From Pantoea sp. RIT-PI-b (GTDB lineage: Bacteria; Pseudomonadota; Gammaproteobacteria; Enterobacterales; Enterobacteriaceae), in the NCBI RefSeq assembly GCF_001187905.1, contig NZ_LGIS01000030.1, positions 124,001 to 188,000 of the forward strand: a DNA stretch of 64,000 nucleotides. Reading direction: 5' to 3'. The position numbers and the translations under genes are program-made. Within the stretch, counting starts at the first letter, position 1. Every line of letters begins with the position of its first letter. Below are positions 60,320-64,000 of this stretch, one piece after another. The notes under the pieces are model-generated. The model did no database searches. It was not told the origin of the DNA and saw only the letters and a list, made by a program, of their open reading frames with translations.

Positions 60320-62047
60320 ATGATTTCAGGCATTTTAGCATCACCGGGTATCGCTTTCGGCAACGCACTGCTGCTGAAGGAAGATGAGATCGTCATTAGC
60401 CGTAAAAAAATTACCGACGATCAGGTTGAGCAGGAAGTTCAGCGCTTCCTCGATGGACGCAGCAGCGCTGCTTCACAGCTCGAAGCCATTCGCATTAAAG
60501 CCGGTGAAACCTTCGGTGAAGAGAAAGCTGCGATCTTTGAAGGTCACATCATGCTGCTCGAAGACGAAGAGCTTGAGCAGGAAATCATCGACCTGATTAA
60601 AAAAGATCACGCCACTGCTGATGCTGCCGCTCACTCTGTGATCGAAGGCCAGGCCGTTGCGCTGGAAGAGTTGGACGACGAATACCTGAAAGAGCGTGCG
60701 GCTGATGTACGTGATATCGGTAAGCGTCTGCTGCAGAACATCCTGGGTCTGCACATTGTCGACCTGAGCGCGATTGCTGAAGAATCTATTCTGGTGGCCA
60801 AAGATTTAACGCCTTCAGAAACCGCACAGCTGAACCTGAAAAAGGTGCTGGGCTTTATTACCGATCTGGGTGGCCGTACTTCTCACACCTCGATCATGGC
60901 GCGTTCGCTTGAGCTGCCTGCCATTGTCGGCACCGGCAACGTCACCGCAACCGTGAAAAACGGTGATTTCCTGATCATTGATGGCGTGAATAACAAAATT
61001 TACGTTAATCCATCAGAAGATGTGCTGGAAGAGCTGAAAGCCATTCAGACACAATACCTGTCTGAGAAGCATGAGCTGGCAAAACTGAAAGATCTGCCGG
61101 CGATTACGCTGGACGGACATCAGGTTGAAGTCTGCGCCAACATCGGTACCGTGCGCGACGTCGCGGGTGCTGAACGTAACGGCGCTGAAGGCGTTGGCTT
61201 GTATCGTACCGAATTCCTGTTTATGGACCGTGATTCACTGCCAACTGAAGAAGAGCAGTTCCAGGCTTACAAAGCCGTGGCGGAAGCTGTGGGTTCACAG
61301 GCGGTCATCGTGCGTACCATGGATATCGGTGGCGACAAAGATCTGCCTTACATGAACCTGCCGAAAGAGGACAACCCGTTCCTCGGCTGGCGCGCGATCC
61401 GTATCGCGATGGACCGTAAAGAGATTCTGCATGCGCAGCTGCGCGCAATTCTGCGTGCCTCCTCTTTCGGTAAATTACGCATCATGTTCCCAATGATTAT
61501 TTCAGTAGAAGAAGTTCGCATCCTGAAAGGCGAGCTGGAGCTGCTGAAAGCGCAACTGCGCGAAGAGGGCAAATCCTTTGATGAGACCATTGAAGTGGGC
61601 ATCATGGTGGAAACGCCAGCTTCCGCAGTGATTGCTCGCCATCTGGCGAAAGAAGTCGACTTCTTTAGTATTGGGACAAATGACCTGACGCAGTATACTC
61701 TGGCGGTCGATCGTGGTAATGATTTGATTTCACACCTCTATAACCCAATGACGCCGTCTGTTCTTGGCCTCATTAAGCAAGTGATCGATGCATCACATGC
61801 CGAAGGGAAATGGACCGGCATGTGTGGTGAGCTGGCTGGTGATGAACGTGCTACACTACTGTTACTGGGAATGGGGCTGGATGAATTCAGCATGAGCGCC
61901 ATTTCAATCCCAAGCATCAAGAAGATCATTCGTAATACTAATTTCGAAGATGCGAAGGCATTGGCGGAGCAGGCTCTGGATCAACCGACAGCGGATGATT
62001 TGATGAATTTGGTCAACAAGTTCATTAAAGAAAAAACGCTCTGCTGA
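60320..62047 (+). CDS. ptsI: PTS enzyme I (phosphoenolpyruvate-protein phosphotransferase)
   Basis: A 575-residue enzyme that takes phosphate from PEP. GGRTSHTSIMARSLELPAIVG contains the active His189; the PEP-binding domain shows EGVGLYRTEFLF, VEVGIM-like IEVGIMVETPASA, and WTGMCGELAGD with the catalytic cysteine. The length equals E. coli enzyme I. The 157-bp gap from ptsH is larger than in E. coli and contains a GGACAACCTGTCCGCG palindrome near 60225. Confidence 0.98.
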   Translation: MISGILASPGIAFGNALLLKEDEIVISRKKITDDQVEQEVQRFLDGRSSAASQLEAIRIKAGETFGEEKAAIFEGHIMLLEDEELEQEIIDLIKKDHATADAAAHSVIEGQAVALEELDDEYLKERAADVRDIGKRLLQNILGLHIVDLSAIAEESILVAKDLTPSETAQLNLKKVLGFITDLGGRTSHTSIMARSLELPAIVGTGNVTATVKNGDFLIIDGVNNKIYVNPSEDVLEELKAIQTQYLSEKHELAKLKDLPAITLDGHQVEVCANIGTVRDVAGAERNGAEGVGLYRTEFLFMDRDSLPTEEEQFQAYKAVAEAVGSQAVIVRTMDIGGDKDLPYMNLPKEDNPFLGWRAIRIAMDRKEILHAQLRAILRASSFGKLRIMFPMIISVEEVRILKGELELLKAQLREEGKSFDETIEVGIMVETPASAVIARHLAKEVDFFSIGTNDLTQYTLAVDRGNDLISHLYNPMTPSVLGLIKQVIDASHAEGKWTGMCGELAGDERATLLLLGMGLDEFSMSAISIPSIKKIIRNTNFEDAKALAEQALDQPTADDLMNLVNKFIKEKTLC

Positions 62048-62088
62048 TCCACGGACGCTAGCCTCAAATTACTGCTTAGGAGAAGATC

Positions 62089-62592
62089 ATGGGTTTGTTT
62101 TCTAAACTTTTTGGCGAAAAATCAGAGAGCGCGTCAGGCACTATTGATATCGTTGCGCCTCTGTCAGGCGAAATCGTAAATATCGAAGACGTACCTGATG
62201 TGGTATTCGCTGAGAAAATTGTTGGCGACGGTATCGCAATCAAACCAACCGGCAACAAAATGGTTGCACCAGTTGATGGTACTATCGGCAAGATTTTCGA
62301 AACTAACCACGCATTTTCAATCGAGTCTGATAACGGCATTGAGCTATTTGTTCACTTCGGTATCGATACGGTTGAGCTTAAAGGTGAAGGTTTCAAACGC
62401 ATCGCTGAAGAAGGCCAGAAGGTTAAGAAAGGCGACGTGGTGATCGAGTTTGATCTGGCATTGCTGGAAGAGAAAGCTAAATCCACGCTGACGCCGGTTG
62501 TAATCTCGAACATGGACGAGATTAAAGACCTGATCAAACTCTCCGGTCAGGTAACGGTAGGCGAAACGCCGGTTATCCGTATCAGGAAGTAA
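62089..62592 (+). CDS. crr: PTS glucose-specific EIIA component (Crr)
   Basis: A 167-residue phosphocarrier that feeds the glucose permease, controls adenylate cyclase and inhibits sugar permeases. IFETNHAFSIESDNGIELFVHFGIDTVELKGEGF has His74 and the phospho-accepting His89. It is two residues shorter than E. coli EIIA-Glc, in the variable N-terminal stretch (GEKSESASGT). It is the last gene of the pts operon. Confidence 0.98.
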   Translation: MGLFSKLFGEKSESASGTIDIVAPLSGEIVNIEDVPDVVFAEKIVGDGIAIKPTGNKMVAPVDGTIGKIFETNHAFSIESDNGIELFVHFGIDTVELKGEGFKRIAEEGQKVKKGDVVIEFDLALLEEKAKSTLTPVVISNMDEIKDLIKLSGQVTVGETPVIRIRK

Positions 62593-62615
62593 GCTTCGGC
62601 TGATTCGTGAGAATT

Positions 62616-62645
62616 AAAAACGGCGCCCATTGGGTGCCGTTTTTG
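62616..62645. terminator. Terminator after crr
   Basis: AAAAACGGCGCCCA-T-TGGGTGCCGTTTTTG. The stem has one G-T pair and is followed by T-runs both ways, between convergent crr and the histidine kinase gene. Confidence 0.9.
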
Positions 62646-62729
62646 TTTGAGAGAATGGTTGAACCTACCGGCTTCCTGCCTTTATCAGCAAACAAAATGC
62701 CTGAAGAGGTTGAACACCCACGTAAAATA

Positions 62730-64000
62730 TTAATCCTGCTTCCAGCGCGGCAGCCTTAACGTCAACTCTAATCCCCCTTCCGGGCGATTTACCGCCTGTA
62801 CTTCACCGTGATGCGCCAGAATCACTTTGCGTACGATGGAAAGCCCCAATCCATAGCCTTTACCCATCAGCGGTGAATTGACGCGGACAAAGGGATCAAA
62901 AATGCTCGAGAGCTTCTCATCATCCACGCCCGGTCCTTGATCGCGCACGCTAATCGCCAGCCACTGATTTTCCGCTTGTAAGCTCACGTTGATGTGTTGC
63001 CCTTTATGCGAGAAACGCAGCGCATTACGCAGCACATTCTCTACGCCACGGCGGATCAGCTCGGCGTTGCCATGAACGGTATAATCCGCATTTTCATCAA
63101 CATGAAAATCGACTTTCACACCCGGAATCTGCGCTTCGTAGCGCACATCTGTTACCACCGCATGCAGCAGCCCAGTCAGGTCGAAATATTGCTCGCCCGG
63201 CATACTCTCGTGCTCAGCACGCGAAAGTGTTAGCAGCTCACCAATCATCTTATCGAGGCGGCGCGCTTCCTCATCAATACGATTGAGTGAAGATGCTACC
63301 GATTCTGGTGTCTGGCGCGCCAGTCCGGTCGCCAGCTGCAAACGCGCCAGCGGTGAACGTAGCTCGTGCGAAATATCATGCAGCAGCTCCTCACGCGCTT
63401 TTACCAGCGTATCAAGGCGCTCTACCATTGCGTCAAAGTCCTGCGCAACGTTCGAGAGCTCATCATGGCGTTTACGCATCACCGGATAGAGTCGCACCGA
63501 TAAGTCGCCGCTGGAGACGCGCGCAAAGCCTTCGCGCAGTTGACGCATCGGACGCGTCAGGTTCCACGCCAGTAGCAGGCTGAACAGCAGCCCGAGCGCA
63601 CCGGCGAAGGTGAACATCGGTTCAGGAATATTGAGGATACGGCGCGGCCCGCCACCGCCCATCGAACTGTCTTGCCGCAAGCCTTTAACGTCGTAGCGCA
63701 GTTCATACTGTTTACCGTCCTGCCCTTTCACCCAACGCACAATGACTTCGGGAAAAGGTCCATGGAAGGGTGCACTAAAGGTTTCAGGCGGAGCATTACC
63801 TGACATGGCAGCAGGTTTATCGTGCTGAATAACAGAAAAAAATTGACGGTCGTTCGGTTCCCAATCCGCCATCATGTCATCCAGCGAACTGAGTCCACCG
63901 CGTTCCAGAACCGAAACCGCCGATGCCATTTGCAGATTAACGATGCGGCGAATGGCGACGATCTCCGGCGGCTCATGACGATTACCCGATAGCGTAAAGC
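62730..64000 (-). CDS. Two-component sensor histidine kinase, N-terminus beyond the window
   Basis: The frame stays open past base 64000, so at least 423 residues are visible and the start is missing; an ATG at 63929 is internal. A periplasmic sensor part (to about 63640 on the DNA) is followed by a transmembrane helix, a HAMP domain (LTRPMRQLREGFARVSSGDLSVRL), the H-box LLHDISHELRSPLARLQLATGL, and ATP-binding motifs VENVLRNALRFS, DQGPGVDDE and GKGYGLGLSIV. The H-box resembles CpxA. The response regulator gene should lie just outside. E. coli has pdxK-cysM here instead. Confidence 0.9.
   Translation of the reverse strand, partial: FTLSGNRHEPPEIVAIRRIVNLQMASAVSVLERGGLSSLDDMMADWEPNDRQFFSVIQHDKPAAMSGNAPPETFSAPFHGPFPEVIVRWVKGQDGKQYELRYDVKGLRQDSSMGGGGPRRILNIPEPMFTFAGALGLLFSLLLAWNLTRPMRQLREGFARVSSGDLSVRLYPVMRKRHDELSNVAQDFDAMVERLDTLVKAREELLHDISHELRSPLARLQLATGLARQTPESVASSLNRIDEEARRLDKMIGELLTLSRAEHESMPGEQYFDLTGLLHAVVTDVRYEAQIPGVKVDFHVDENADYTVHGNAELIRRGVENVLRNALRFSHKGQHINVSLQAENQWLAISVRDQGPGVDDEKLSSIFDPFVRVNSPLMGKGYGLGLSIVRKVILAHHGEVQAVNRPEGGLELTLRLPRWKQD

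Overview
The window is chromosomal DNA of a gamma-proteobacterium of the order Enterobacterales, most probably an Erwiniaceae member close to Pantoea or Erwinia. This rests on recognised protein sequences, not on a database search. Gene order follows the E. coli K-12 stretch from mnmC to crr: mnmC-yfcL-epmC-yfcA-mepA-aroC-prmB-smrB-sixA-fadJ-fadI-yfcZ-fadL-mlaA, then yfdC-argW, ypdK/alaC-ypdA-ypdB-glk, ypeC-mntH-nupC, yfeC-gltX-valine/lysine tRNAs, and yfeR-yfeH-ypeB-ligA-zipA-cysZ-cysK-ptsH-ptsI-crr. Differences from that backbone mark the lineage: a full ccmABCDEFGHI cluster sits between mlaA and yfdC, an ipdC gene (indole-3-acetate synthesis) sits beside glk, and an LLM-monooxygenase/thiol-dioxygenase/rhodanese operon follows nupC.

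Region by region: 1-10.3 kb holds housekeeping genes (tRNA modification, EF-P hydroxylation, chorismate synthase, ribosomal-protein methylation, ribosome rescue) and fadIJ. 10.4-13.2 kb has fadL and mlaA. 13.2-20.2 kb is the cytochrome c maturation operon on the minus strand. 20.4-31.6 kb is the most accessory part: yfdC, tRNA-Arg(CCT), an AraC regulator with an EamA exporter, a yhjX pyruvate transporter, small lipoproteins, an IclR-usp-membrane protein operon and a divergent EmrAB-like efflux pair. 31.7-37.4 kb holds ypdK, alaC, a GNAT acetyltransferase, the YpdA/YpdB two-component system and glk. 37.6-45 kb contains ipdC, a YghZ-like reductase, ypeC, mntH and nupC. 44-47.3 kb is the sulfur operon. 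47.4-51.6 kb carries two tRNA-Ala, an FNT channel, yfeC, gltX, three tRNA-Val and one tRNA-Lys, followed by a tRNA-derived repeat. 51.7-62.6 kb has a flxA-like gene, yfeR/yfeH, ligA, zipA, cysZ, cysK and ptsHI-crr. The window ends inside a sensor histidine kinase gene.

Regulatory logic can be read in several places. FadR-type palindromes lie before fadI and fadL. A perfect MntR-type palindrome lies before mntH. A 7-2-7 palindrome resembling a NarL/NarP site lies before ccmA. A perfect 21-bp direct repeat lies between the IclR gene and the efflux genes. Phased TTCAT-type repeats before yhjX suggest control by the YpdB encoded 10 kb away. A FliA-like -10 box lies before the flxA-like gene. An ERIC element lies between mepA and yfcA. 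The least explained features are a 180-bp-period repeat of the tRNA-Lys 3' end resembling the E. coli tyrT rtT repeats, and an orphan terminator near 26.7 kb that could end a small RNA.
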